Shown here: piece after piece, positions 56,934-64,000 of the stretch
Layout of the letters: each line of letters begins with the position of its first letter
Position numbering within the stretch: the first letter of the stretch is position 1
Origin: Pseudaquabacterium terrae
GTDB lineage: Bacteria > Pseudomonadota > Gammaproteobacteria > Burkholderiales > Burkholderiaceae_C
DNA length: 64,000 bases
Assembly (NCBI RefSeq): GCF_013266755.1
Contig: NZ_JABRWJ010000003.1
Coordinates: forward strand, 1-64,000
Direction: 5' to 3'
Position numbers and translations under genes: made by a program
The notes under the pieces: model-generated
Database searches by the model: none
What the model saw: the letters and a program-made list of their open reading frames with translations, nothing else
What the model was told of the DNA's origin: nothing

Positions 56934-57557
56934 TTACCCCAACATGCGCAGCAGCAGTCCGTCCGACGGCGGCCAGGATTCGGCGATCGGCTGCCGCACA
57001 TCGGGCACCGGCTCGGTGGGCCACCAGAACGACGCCGCGCCAGGACAACTGCGGCGCAGGTCGGCCACGCGGTCGACTACCACGCCAGCGCCGCCCGGCG
57101 CCTCGGTGACCTGCGGCCAGTCACTCCCCGCCCACGCCGCGGCCCCCTGCTCGAACTCCTCCACCGACTCGAAACGGGCCGCATCCCACAACCAGTCGCT
57201 CAATCCCAGCATGCGGGCCTGCAGCCGCACCAGCGGCACGGCGTCCAATGCGGCCCGCGGCACCCCCTCCGCCAATAGCAGCGGAAAGACGCGGCCGACG
57301 CGGTCTCGCGAGCCGGCGACGATGCCGCACCAGCCCATACCCTGACCGTCCGCCGGCAGCAGCAGGCCCTGCCAGGGCGCCATGCCGCGAACGCAGTTGC
57401 GCAGCGCGGCGCTGCCGAGCGTGGCCTCGGCCGCCGGCAGGCCGCGCTGCAGCCACTCGTCCCACAGGCGCTGCCACGGCAGGCCCTGGCCGACGAAGTC
57501 GCCGACCCAGGGCAGCTTGCCGTACCAGCCGATCGAGCGCGTCAGCACGTCGTGCAT
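56934..57557 (-). CDS. tagF: type VI secretion-associated protein TagF
   Basis: 207 residues. Matches the TagF/DUF2094 family: GWYGKLPWVGDFVGQGLPWQRLWDEWLQRGL, WQGLLLPADGQGMGWCGIVAGSRDRVGRVFPLLL, DWLWDAARF. TagF represses type VI firing after translation, opposing the TagH pathway. It begins six bases after the tssM stop, so it is in the tssL-tssM-tagF direction. Confidence 0.94.
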   Translation of the reverse strand: MHDVLTRSIGWYGKLPWVGDFVGQGLPWQRLWDEWLQRGLPAAEATLGSAALRNCVRGMAPWQGLLLPADGQGMGWCGIVAGSRDRVGRVFPLLLAEGVPRAALDAVPLVRLQARMLGLSDWLWDAARFESVEEFEQGAAAWAGSDWPQVTEAPGGAGVVVDRVADLRRSCPGAASFWWPTEPVPDVRQPIAESWPPSDGLLLRMLG

Positions 57558-57563
57558 GTCACC

Positions 57564-60500
57564 TCACCAGGGTTCGGGGCAGCGGAAGCGGCCCAGCTCG
57601 CCGAGCAGCGCGGCGCTCGCCGGCCCACCCGCCCCGGCTTCGGCCTGGACGTCGAGCTGCAGGGCGCGGCCGTCGACCTCGATCCGCGCGAGCACCGTGC
57701 GCGCCGCGCCGCCACGCGTCAGCCCGTGGCGCTGCAGCACGCGCAGCAGCGCCCAGGGGCCTTCGTGCACTTCGGCGCCGATGCCGTTCGGTCCGGCCGG
57801 CAGGATGCGCAGCACCACCTTCTGCGTCGCCGCCGGCCCCGGCCACTGCAGCGCCTTCGGCCGGCGCGGGCCGTTCTCGTAACGCAGCAACTGGCCGTCG
57901 ACGTCGAGGCTGAACAGCAGCAGCTCCGGATCCATCGCCTGCGGCGTCAGCTCGAGCCGCAGCTGCGGCAGGCCGCGCCCGCCGGGGAAGAACAGGCGCC
58001 GGATGTCCTCGGCACTCTCGAAAGCGCGCAGCGCGGCGACCGCCTGCGGCGGCGCATCCGCATCGTCGAGCAGGCGCCAGGGCCGTTGCCGGCTGTCGAT
58101 GCGCGGCGCGATGTGCTGGCGAAAGACGCTGTCGAACAGGCCCTGCGGGCCGAACAGGCGCGCGAAGTCGGCATACGGCAGGTCGCGCGTCGCGCCGGCG
58201 GCGAACGGGAAGCGCTCGGCCGTCAGGCGGCGGCAGGCCTGCGCCAGCTCGGCCAGGCTGCCGCCGAGGCGGCGCTCCAGCGCACGTTTCTGCGCGGCGG
58301 CCAGCGCCTCGGCCAGCGCGAGCCACATCGCGCGCACCGGCGGCGGCGCCGCGGCGCTCTCGGCGCGCAGCTCGCGCACCAGCTCGCCGGCGCGTGCGCC
58401 GGCCGGATCCTGCAGCGCGGCGGCCAGCGGCACCAGCAGGCGGTCGAGCGCACCGGCCGCGGCACCGCCCGTCGCGCGGTCGGCCACCGCCTTGGCGGCA
58501 TAGTCACGCAAACCTTCAAAATGAGCGGCCAGCGTCGCATCGCGCGCCTGCGCGGCGGGCGATACAGACGCCCCCCCAATCTCCGGCACCGCGAACTCGG
58601 CGGCCACGCGGCGCAGCAGCTGGCGCAGCGCGGAGTCCGGTGCCGCCAGCTCGGTGGCGAAACGCGCCAGCGCCTCGGTGTCGGCCGGCGCCTGCAGCGC
58701 CAGCGTGCCGAGCAGGCGGTCCCAGGCGGCGATCGTCGCCTGCGCGTGCCGTTGGCCGACGCCGCGCGCCACCGGCACGCGTGTCTCGCGATCGGTCAGC
58801 AGGCGCCGCAGCGCCGGCGAGCGCTCGCCGAGCACCCATTCAGCCTCGTCGGCCATCTCGGCGATCGTCGGCTCCACCGCCGGCTCGATCACGCTGCGCC
58901 AGGCCTCGCGCGTCAGCGGCGCGGCAATCGCCGGCGGTGCCACGGCCGCATCGGCGGGCGCGAAGGCCAGCACCGCCGCCGGGCCGGCCAGCTCGGCCAG
59001 CGCCTGCGCGCCGCCCAGGCGCTCGCGCGCGCGGCGCAGCAGCCGGTCGTGCACGCGCTGCTCCAGCGGAACGGCGGACAGCGCGGTGCGTGCGGCCTGC
59101 AGCGTGGTTTCGTCGAGCCGCATCGCCTCGAGCACGGCGTTGCGTTCGAGCAGTGCATCGAAATGACGCAGCCACTCTTCCTGCTCGCCCGCGCCGGGGG
59201 CGACGGTGGCCGCACCCGGCGCGGCATAGGCATGCGCCGCCCAGCGCTGCACCTCGCCGCGCTGCAGGCGGCCCGGCGTCACCAGCATCAGCGCCACGCG
59301 CAGCGCCTCGTAGCGCGTGGCGGCATCCTGCTCCTGGCGCACCGCCTGCGTCAGCCGCTCGACGACCAGCGGCGCGAAACTGCGGTCCAGCACGCGGTGG
59401 TAGGTCTGGTCGGCCGAGCGGGCCAGCCGCGGGCCTTGGAACAGGCCGAAGCCGAGGCCCCAGGGCACATCGTCAGGACTGTCGGGGTCGACCGAGCCGC
59501 TCGACGCCAGCTGGTGCAGCAGCGCATACAGCGGCAGCAGCCGGTCGATGCGCCCGTCCCGCGCCGGCCCGACTTCCTGCGTCACGCGCTGCACGCGCTC
59601 GCGCACCGCGGCCACGTACTCGCTGTTCTGGCGGTAGCTGTGCAGCCACGCGACGCAGGCCAGCAGCATCAGCAGCGCCGCGGTGGCGCCGGCGGTCGCC
59701 TCCAGCCAGCGCCGGCGCCGCCGCCGCGCGAGGCTGAAGCCGGCCAGCGGCGCCTCGGCGATCACCAGCCGCGTCAGCCAGCCGGCGAGGAAGAAGGCCT
59801 TGCCGCGGCCGGGCTCGACTTCGCGCGGCGTCAGTCCGAAACCGTAGCTGCGGCTCAAGTCGCCGATCACGCGGTCGATCGGGTTGCCTTCCTGCGTGCC
59901 GCTGCTGAAGTGGATGCCGCGCAGCGGCTGCGCCGGCGCATCGGCGGCGTGGCGGAAGGCGCGCCGCGCGAAGCCGTCCAGCGCCGGCAGCAGGGCTTCG
60001 ATCTGCGCCGGGAAATGGAAGATCGCCGAGCGCCGCTCCGGCAGCGGCTCGGCCTGCAGGCGTTGCGGCACCGCGGCGGCCAGGCGCGCCGGCAGCTCGG
60101 CCAGCCGCACGGCCAGGTCGTCCGGCACGTCCGCGCCGCGGTCGCCGAGCTCGCAGGTGATGCCCCAGGGCTGCTCGCGCTGCGCCGGGTCGAAGTCGCC
60201 GAAGCTCTCGATGAAGCCGGCGAGCAGGTCGGCCTTGGTCACCAGCAGGTAGACCGGGAAGCTCAGGCCCAGCTGCGTGCGCAGCTCCTGCAGCCGGCGA
60301 TCGACCGCCGCCGCCTGGTGCGCCAGCTCCGCGCCGCCCTGCAGCAGGTCGGGCGCGCTGACGGTGACGATCACGCCGTTGATCGGCTGCACCGCGCGGT
60401 GGCGCCGCAGCAGCTGCAGGAACAGCCGCCACTCCGACGCATCCTGGTCGCCGCGGCTGTCCTGCGTCGTGTAGCGGCCGGCGGTGTCGATGAACACCGC

Positions 60501-61070
60501 CTGGTCGGTGAACCACCAGTCGCACTGCCGCGTGCCGCCGATGCCGGCGACCGGCGCGGCCCCGAGCCGCTCCGCCAGCGGAAAGCGCAACCCGGCGTTC
60601 AACAAGGCCGTGGTCTTGCCCGCACCGGGCGCGCCGATGAACAGGTACCACGGCAGTTGGTACACCTGCCGCCGCCGCTGCCACCAGTGCGCCGGCGCGC
60701 CGCCCCCGCGCGCGCCGAGGCCCGCGCGCAACAGCTGCATCGCACTGGCGAAGCGCTGCGTCAGAGCCTGCGACGCGTCATCGCTCGCCTGCAGCTGTGC
60801 GAACAGCTGCGCATTGCGCCGCTGCCGCAGCCAGCGCCGCACCAGCCCAGCCAGCACCAGCGCGCCGGCCAGGGCCAGCAAGAGCGCGAGCCGCGCGCCG
60901 CGCCCGTCGAACGGATGGCGCCCGCCGATCGACAGCAGCGGCGCCGACAGCCAGATGAGCAGCGCCGCCCCGGCAACATTCGCCAGGCCCTGCAGCCGCG
61001 CCTTGGTCGCGCCGTCCGCAGCGTTGCGCGCGGGCTCGGCGGCGGCTTGGCGCTCGGGATGTGCGGTCAC
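57564..61070 (-). CDS. tssM: type VI secretion membrane subunit TssM (IcmF)
   Basis: 1,168 residues from GTG 61070. Two N-terminal membrane helices (about 35-80), then a cytoplasmic NTPase-like domain with Walker A GAPGAGKT (146-153) and FIDTAGRY (193-200), a third helix near 455-475 and a long periplasmic part with conserved IcmF blocks. It forms the trans-envelope core complex with TssL and TssJ. Walker A is intact, so this is the nucleotide-binding variant. Repeat element B separates it from tssL. Confidence 0.95.
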   Translation of the reverse strand: MTAHPERQAAAEPARNAADGATKARLQGLANVAGAALLIWLSAPLLSIGGRHPFDGRGARLALLLALAGALVLAGLVRRWLRQRRNAQLFAQLQASDDASQALTQRFASAMQLLRAGLGARGGGAPAHWWQRRRQVYQLPWYLFIGAPGAGKTTALLNAGLRFPLAERLGAAPVAGIGGTRQCDWWFTDQAVFIDTAGRYTTQDSRGDQDASEWRLFLQLLRRHRAVQPINGVIVTVSAPDLLQGGAELAHQAAAVDRRLQELRTQLGLSFPVYLLVTKADLLAGFIESFGDFDPAQREQPWGITCELGDRGADVPDDLAVRLAELPARLAAAVPQRLQAEPLPERRSAIFHFPAQIEALLPALDGFARRAFRHAADAPAQPLRGIHFSSGTQEGNPIDRVIGDLSRSYGFGLTPREVEPGRGKAFFLAGWLTRLVIAEAPLAGFSLARRRRRRWLEATAGATAALLMLLACVAWLHSYRQNSEYVAAVRERVQRVTQEVGPARDGRIDRLLPLYALLHQLASSGSVDPDSPDDVPWGLGFGLFQGPRLARSADQTYHRVLDRSFAPLVVERLTQAVRQEQDAATRYEALRVALMLVTPGRLQRGEVQRWAAHAYAAPGAATVAPGAGEQEEWLRHFDALLERNAVLEAMRLDETTLQAARTALSAVPLEQRVHDRLLRRARERLGGAQALAELAGPAAVLAFAPADAAVAPPAIAAPLTREAWRSVIEPAVEPTIAEMADEAEWVLGERSPALRRLLTDRETRVPVARGVGQRHAQATIAAWDRLLGTLALQAPADTEALARFATELAAPDSALRQLLRRVAAEFAVPEIGGASVSPAAQARDATLAAHFEGLRDYAAKAVADRATGGAAAGALDRLLVPLAAALQDPAGARAGELVRELRAESAAAPPPVRAMWLALAEALAAAQKRALERRLGGSLAELAQACRRLTAERFPFAAGATRDLPYADFARLFGPQGLFDSVFRQHIAPRIDSRQRPWRLLDDADAPPQAVAALRAFESAEDIRRLFFPGGRGLPQLRLELTPQAMDPELLLFSLDVDGQLLRYENGPRRPKALQWPGPAATQKVVLRILPAGPNGIGAEVHEGPWALLRVLQRHGLTRGGAARTVLARIEVDGRALQLDVQAEAGAGGPASAALLGELGRFRCPEPW

Positions 61071-61189
61071 CTCAATGCCTCCCCGGCGCTTCTCGCGAGG
61101 GCGGTGTGCTCGCGTGCTCGCTGGCGAACGGCTAGTTGCGGCCCGTTGCGGTCGTGCATGCGGGGACTGCGCATGCGGGCACCGAACGC

Positions 61190-61487
61190 GCCAAGGCCAC
61201 TGGGTGCCCGGCTCCGCTCATGTCCCCCGGGCCGGGCTGCGCTTCTATGTCTCAGGCTAGATCTCGGCCGGCCCTCCTCCTTGACTTCGCTACGCCGGGC
61301 ACCCAGCGCCCTTGGCTGTGGCGACACCGTGGCATGCGATGGCCTGCCAGGGCGCAGCGGATCAGGACGGCGGGGCGCTCTGTGGAGCGAAGTCAAGGAG
61401 GAGGGCCGGCCGGGCACCGCCCGGGGCGCATCAACGCCGCCCGGCCCGGGGGACATGAGCGGAACAGAGCGCCCCGCCGGCCTGATC
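61190..61487 (+). repeat. structured intergenic element, copy B (plus orientation)
   Basis: Lies in the 510-bp gap between tssL and tssM. Stem P1: 61190-61211 with 61295-61316. Its loop holds block X (61266-61291). Stem P2: 61360-61383 with 61464-61487. Its loop holds X' (61386-61411), a perfect 26-base complement of X. Element-flanking arms GCCCGTTGCGG (61141-61151) and CCGCAACGGGC (61523-61533) are perfect. Layout, order and spacing match copy A at 27266-27574, with compensatory differences in each stem. Confidence 0.85.
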
Positions 61488-61580
61488 GTGTGCGGTGCAG
61501 GCACGCAGCGCACGACGAACGTCCGCAACGGGCGGTGATCGGACGGTCGAGCGAGTCTCATGCCAACCACTCCATGCCGA

Positions 61581-62792
61581 TCAGGGATACAGCACGATGT
61601 CGACCCGCCGCGGCGGCAGCGCCGGCCCGGGCCCGGGGCGGTCCTGGTCGGCGGCGCCCTCGACGGCCAGGCGGTGAGCGGGCAGCGTGCGCTCCAGCGC
61701 GTTTGCGGCCTCGCGCGCCCATTCGTAGGACTGGTGCCAGGCCGAGGGCAGGCGCGCCGTGCGGCGGTCGCTGCCGTCGGTGTGGCCGATCACGACCACC
61801 TTGCCGCCGTGCGCGGCCAGCGCCGAGCCGATGCGCGCGAGCAGCGGCGCGGCCGACGACGCGAGCTGCGTGCCGCTGCCCTCGAACAACTGGCCCGCGG
61901 CGATGGACACCGTGCTGCGATGGGCCTCGTCGCGCACCGTGATGCGACCGGCGCTGACCTCGGCGGCCAGCGGCGGCGCCAGGCGCGCGGGTCCGTTTGC
62001 CGGCGTGATGGCGGCGGTGGCCGCGGTCGGCGGCGGATCGGCGGCCAGCCGCTGCATCGAAACGAATACTTCATCGACCTGCGCCGCCAGCAGCAGGTGG
62101 CTGCTGGTGTAGACGCCGAGCGTGGCCAGCGCGAGCAGCAGCAGCGCGCCCAGCGTCAGCCGGCGCCGCCACAACGGCACACCGGGCTTGACGGCAGGGT
62201 GCCACGGCGGCGACAGCGCAGTCTCATCACGCGGCAGCGTCAGAAAGACGCGGGTGCGCAACTGTTCGAGCTGGCGGGTGCCCGACGGCCCGGCCGGCAC
62301 GTGGCCGTGCAGGCCCAGGCTCAGGCAGGCGTGGAACAGCGCCAGCAGCGCGCGGTTCTCCTGCGGCCGCTCGGCCAGCCGCGACAGCAGGCGCAGCACC
62401 CGATCGCTGCCGCTGCTTTCGCCATGGAAACGCTCGAGCAATCCGGCGCCGCCCGCTCCCCATGGCGTGTCGGCAACGACCTCGTCGACCCAGGCGCACA
62501 ACAGGTAGCTGGCCGCGGACAGCCCGCGCTCGTCCCAGCCGGCGCCTGCGAGCTCGCGCTCGAATCGCTCGACCGCATCGGCCAGCGCCGGCTTCAGGCC
62601 CTCGGGCGCATCGACCACCGCGCGGCGCAGCTGGCTCGCCAGCGCGATCAACGGCCGGGCACTGTCGTGCAGCGCACGCGCCAGCCGATCGGCATCGGCC
62701 ACCTCGGGCGGCTCGAACCCGGGCGCGGGGACCGACGGCGGCGCCAACCCAGGCTCACGCCGGATCGTTGCGGCGGCGCCCATCTTGGCCAT
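61581..62792 (-). CDS. tssL: type VI secretion subunit TssL with OmpA-like domain
   Basis: 403 residues. The DotU domain lies at about 30-205 (LSAASYLLCAWVDEVVADTPWG, LLERFHGE, RPQENRALLALFHACLSLG), followed by one membrane helix near 215-235 and a periplasmic OmpA-like domain (VVVIGHTDGSDRRTARLPSA) that would bind peptidoglycan. This evolved TssL carries its own wall anchor. It sits between the caspase-TssJ gene and tssM, the usual tssJ-L-M order, with element B interrupting the spacing before tssM. Confidence 0.94.
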   Translation of the reverse strand: MAKMGAAATIRREPGLAPPSVPAPGFEPPEVADADRLARALHDSARPLIALASQLRRAVVDAPEGLKPALADAVERFERELAGAGWDERGLSAASYLLCAWVDEVVADTPWGAGGAGLLERFHGESSGSDRVLRLLSRLAERPQENRALLALFHACLSLGLHGHVPAGPSGTRQLEQLRTRVFLTLPRDETALSPPWHPAVKPGVPLWRRRLTLGALLLLALATLGVYTSSHLLLAAQVDEVFVSMQRLAADPPPTAATAAITPANGPARLAPPLAAEVSAGRITVRDEAHRSTVSIAAGQLFEGSGTQLASSAAPLLARIGSALAAHGGKVVVIGHTDGSDRRTARLPSAWHQSYEWAREAANALERTLPAHRLAVEGAADQDRPGPGPALPPRRVDIVLYP

Positions 62793-62835
62793 GCGGGGTG
62801 GCGTGCTTCAGCGTTGCGACCGGGGGGCGGTCATC

Positions 62836-64000
62836 TCAACGCACCCAGGCCAGCTGGACTTGCCGCGCCTGCGCATCCAGGCGCGCCGGCGGCATCGCGT
62901 CGTCGGCGGGCAGCGGCAGCACGCTGCGCCATTGGTTGCGCTCGAGCTCGCGGTAGGCAGCGAACACGGCGACCAGGCGCGCGTCGTCGCCCAGGCTCAG
63001 CACCAGCTCGCGCGATTCGCCGGGGCGCAGGTGCAGGCTTTCGCGCTTCAGCAGCGCGCTGCCGAGCGTGGCCTCGTCGTGCTCGTACAGCGCATCGAAG
63101 CTGGCGCGCTGGAAGGCCACCGCGTCGCGCAGCAGGTACACCCGCAGCGCGAGCGAGGCCGGCGTCTGCGCGCGATCGGTGTTCAGGCTGCGTTCGGCGC
63201 GGATCGCCAGGCGCAATGTCCGGCGGCCGGCACTGGCCTCGACGACCGGCCCGCCGGGGACGGAAGCCGGCGCGCGCGGGGCCGGGCTGCGCACCGCGGC
63301 CGCGGCCAGCGCACCGGCGCCGGGGTTGAACACGAAGTTCACGACCATCGAGGTGTTGACCCACGGGATCTGCCGCTCCTGCGTGTCGCGCAACACCTTC
63401 ACGCGCACGTTCTTCAGCATCTCCTCGACCTCGATGCCCTCGCCGCGCATCTCCTGCGCGAGGTGGCGGCTGTAGATGCTGTTGCTGCCGGGCGGGCCGT
63501 CCTCGGCGGTGCGGCCCGGCGCCGCCGAGAACGCGATCAACGCGCCCGGCGCCGCCATCTCGGCCAGTCCGCTGCCGACGCGGATGCTGCGCGTGCGGCC
63601 GCTGGTGAACGGGTTGTCGCGGCAGGCGTCGATGATGAAGATGCGCGCGCGCGGCCGCACGCGGTCGATGCGCGCCAGCAGCGCGTCCTCGATGTCGATC
63701 GATTCGTCCTTGATCTCGCCTTCGTCGCGCAGGTTGAGGTCGACCGGCAGCAGGTAGTTGCGGCGGTCGATCTGCATGCCGTGGCCGGCGTAGAAGAAGA
63801 CCAGCGCGCTGTCGTCGTCGTCCATGCGGCGGCCGAAGTCGCGCAGCACGCGCTTGAACTCGCGCGCCTTCAGGTTCAGGTGCTGGTCGACCTCGAAGCC
63901 GAGCGCCTTCAGCGTGCTGCCGATCAGCCGCGCATCGTTCTCGGGATTGGCGAGCGGCGCCTGCGCGTACTGCGCGTTGCCGATCACCAGCGCGACGCGG
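62836..64000 (-). CDS. caspase-like (C14) domain fused to a TssJ-like domain (5' end beyond window)
   Basis: At least 388 residues; the reading frame enters from the right edge as RVALVIGNAQYAQ. The N-terminal part is a C14 caspase fold with both catalytic residues: His in FFYAGHGM (63781-63783) and Cys in IIDACRDNPF (63622-63624). The C-terminal 130 residues follow the TssJ pattern: LNTDRAQTPASLALRVYLLRD, AFQRASFDALYEHDEATLG, LHLRPGESRELVLSL, and VFAAYRELERNQWRSVLPLP. Gene order is tssJ-tssL-tssM and no other tssJ is in the window, so this fusion may supply it. Whether the protein keeps a lipoprotein signal cannot be seen here. Confidence 0.82.
   Translation of the reverse strand, partial: RVALVIGNAQYAQAPLANPENDARLIGSTLKALGFEVDQHLNLKAREFKRVLRDFGRRMDDDDSALVFFYAGHGMQIDRRNYLLPVDLNLRDEGEIKDESIDIEDALLARIDRVRPRARIFIIDACRDNPFTSGRTRSIRVGSGLAEMAAPGALIAFSAAPGRTAEDGPPGSNSIYSRHLAQEMRGEGIEVEEMLKNVRVKVLRDTQERQIPWVNTSMVVNFVFNPGAGALAAAAVRSPAPRAPASVPGGPVVEASAGRRTLRLAIRAERSLNTDRAQTPASLALRVYLLRDAVAFQRASFDALYEHDEATLGSALLKRESLHLRPGESRELVLSLGDDARLVAVFAAYRELERNQWRSVLPLPADDAMPPARLDAQARQVQLAWVR

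Noticed and set aside
57552-61538. Long plus-strand frame opposite tssM (1,328 residues)
   Set aside because: A shadow of tssM: low-complexity Arg/Gln/Ala composition and no domain. GC-rich genomes give such antisense frames.

Overview
The window is very GC-rich, with G or C at most third codon positions. The gene set points to a beta-proteobacterium of the order Burkholderiales, probably near the Rubrivivax/Leptothrix/Methylibium group: PhaR, a Bug-type solute receptor, a PEP-CTERM protein, an AlkA/Ogt repair pair and a type VI secretion locus. This placement is inferred from gene content; no rRNA or other marker was available.

Layout. (1) 1-8533 is an accessory, mobile-looking block. It holds an EVE-like/DUF3883 putative modification-dependent nuclease, a possible rolling-circle replication protein, a serine resolvase, an AT-richer calcineurin-phosphoesterase/P-loop NTPase gene that looks like an antiviral sensor, and a DUF4238 gene. 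It ends in the last 17 bases of a tRNA-Gly(UCC), as expected for the right edge of an element integrated in that tRNA gene. (2) 8540-36000 is mostly chromosomal backbone: dacB, a PEP-CTERM trypsin-like protease, trmB, uppP, a TetR regulator with its operator, a PCMT-like methyltransferase, tolC, a DUF1800/DUF1501 pair, a regulator/propeller/DUF899/membrane cluster, waaA, a phosphohexomutase gene, alkA-ogt, argG, a lipoprotein hydrolase, a Phd/zeta-like toxin-antitoxin pair, an FHA-GGDEF cyclase, metC, rimO and phaR. (3) 35918-42894 is a sugar-acid or hydroxy-acid catabolic operon with a divergent LysR regulator. (4) 42952-49667 is a three-gene two-partner-secretion operon carrying a CHAT protease between transporter and exoprotein. 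(5) 49683-64000 is part of a type VI secretion locus: TagH, a frameshifted RTX protein with a papain-like N-terminus beside a secreted small protein (possible effector and immunity), TagF, TssM, TssL, and a caspase-TssJ fusion running off the right edge.

Two copies of a roughly 300-bp non-coding element lie in opposite orientation, upstream of argG (27266-27574) and between tssL and tssM (61190-61487). Each has two long stems whose large loops are complementary to each other. The copies differ by compensatory changes, so pairing has been kept while sequence drifted.

The items most worth following up are the structured element pair, the caspase-TssJ fusion, the RTX/papain-like candidate effector with its neighbour, the phosphoesterase-NTPase gene, and the CHAT-containing two-partner operon. 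Two genes carry single-base frameshifts, two of the three breaks in homopolymer runs; these could be assembly errors.
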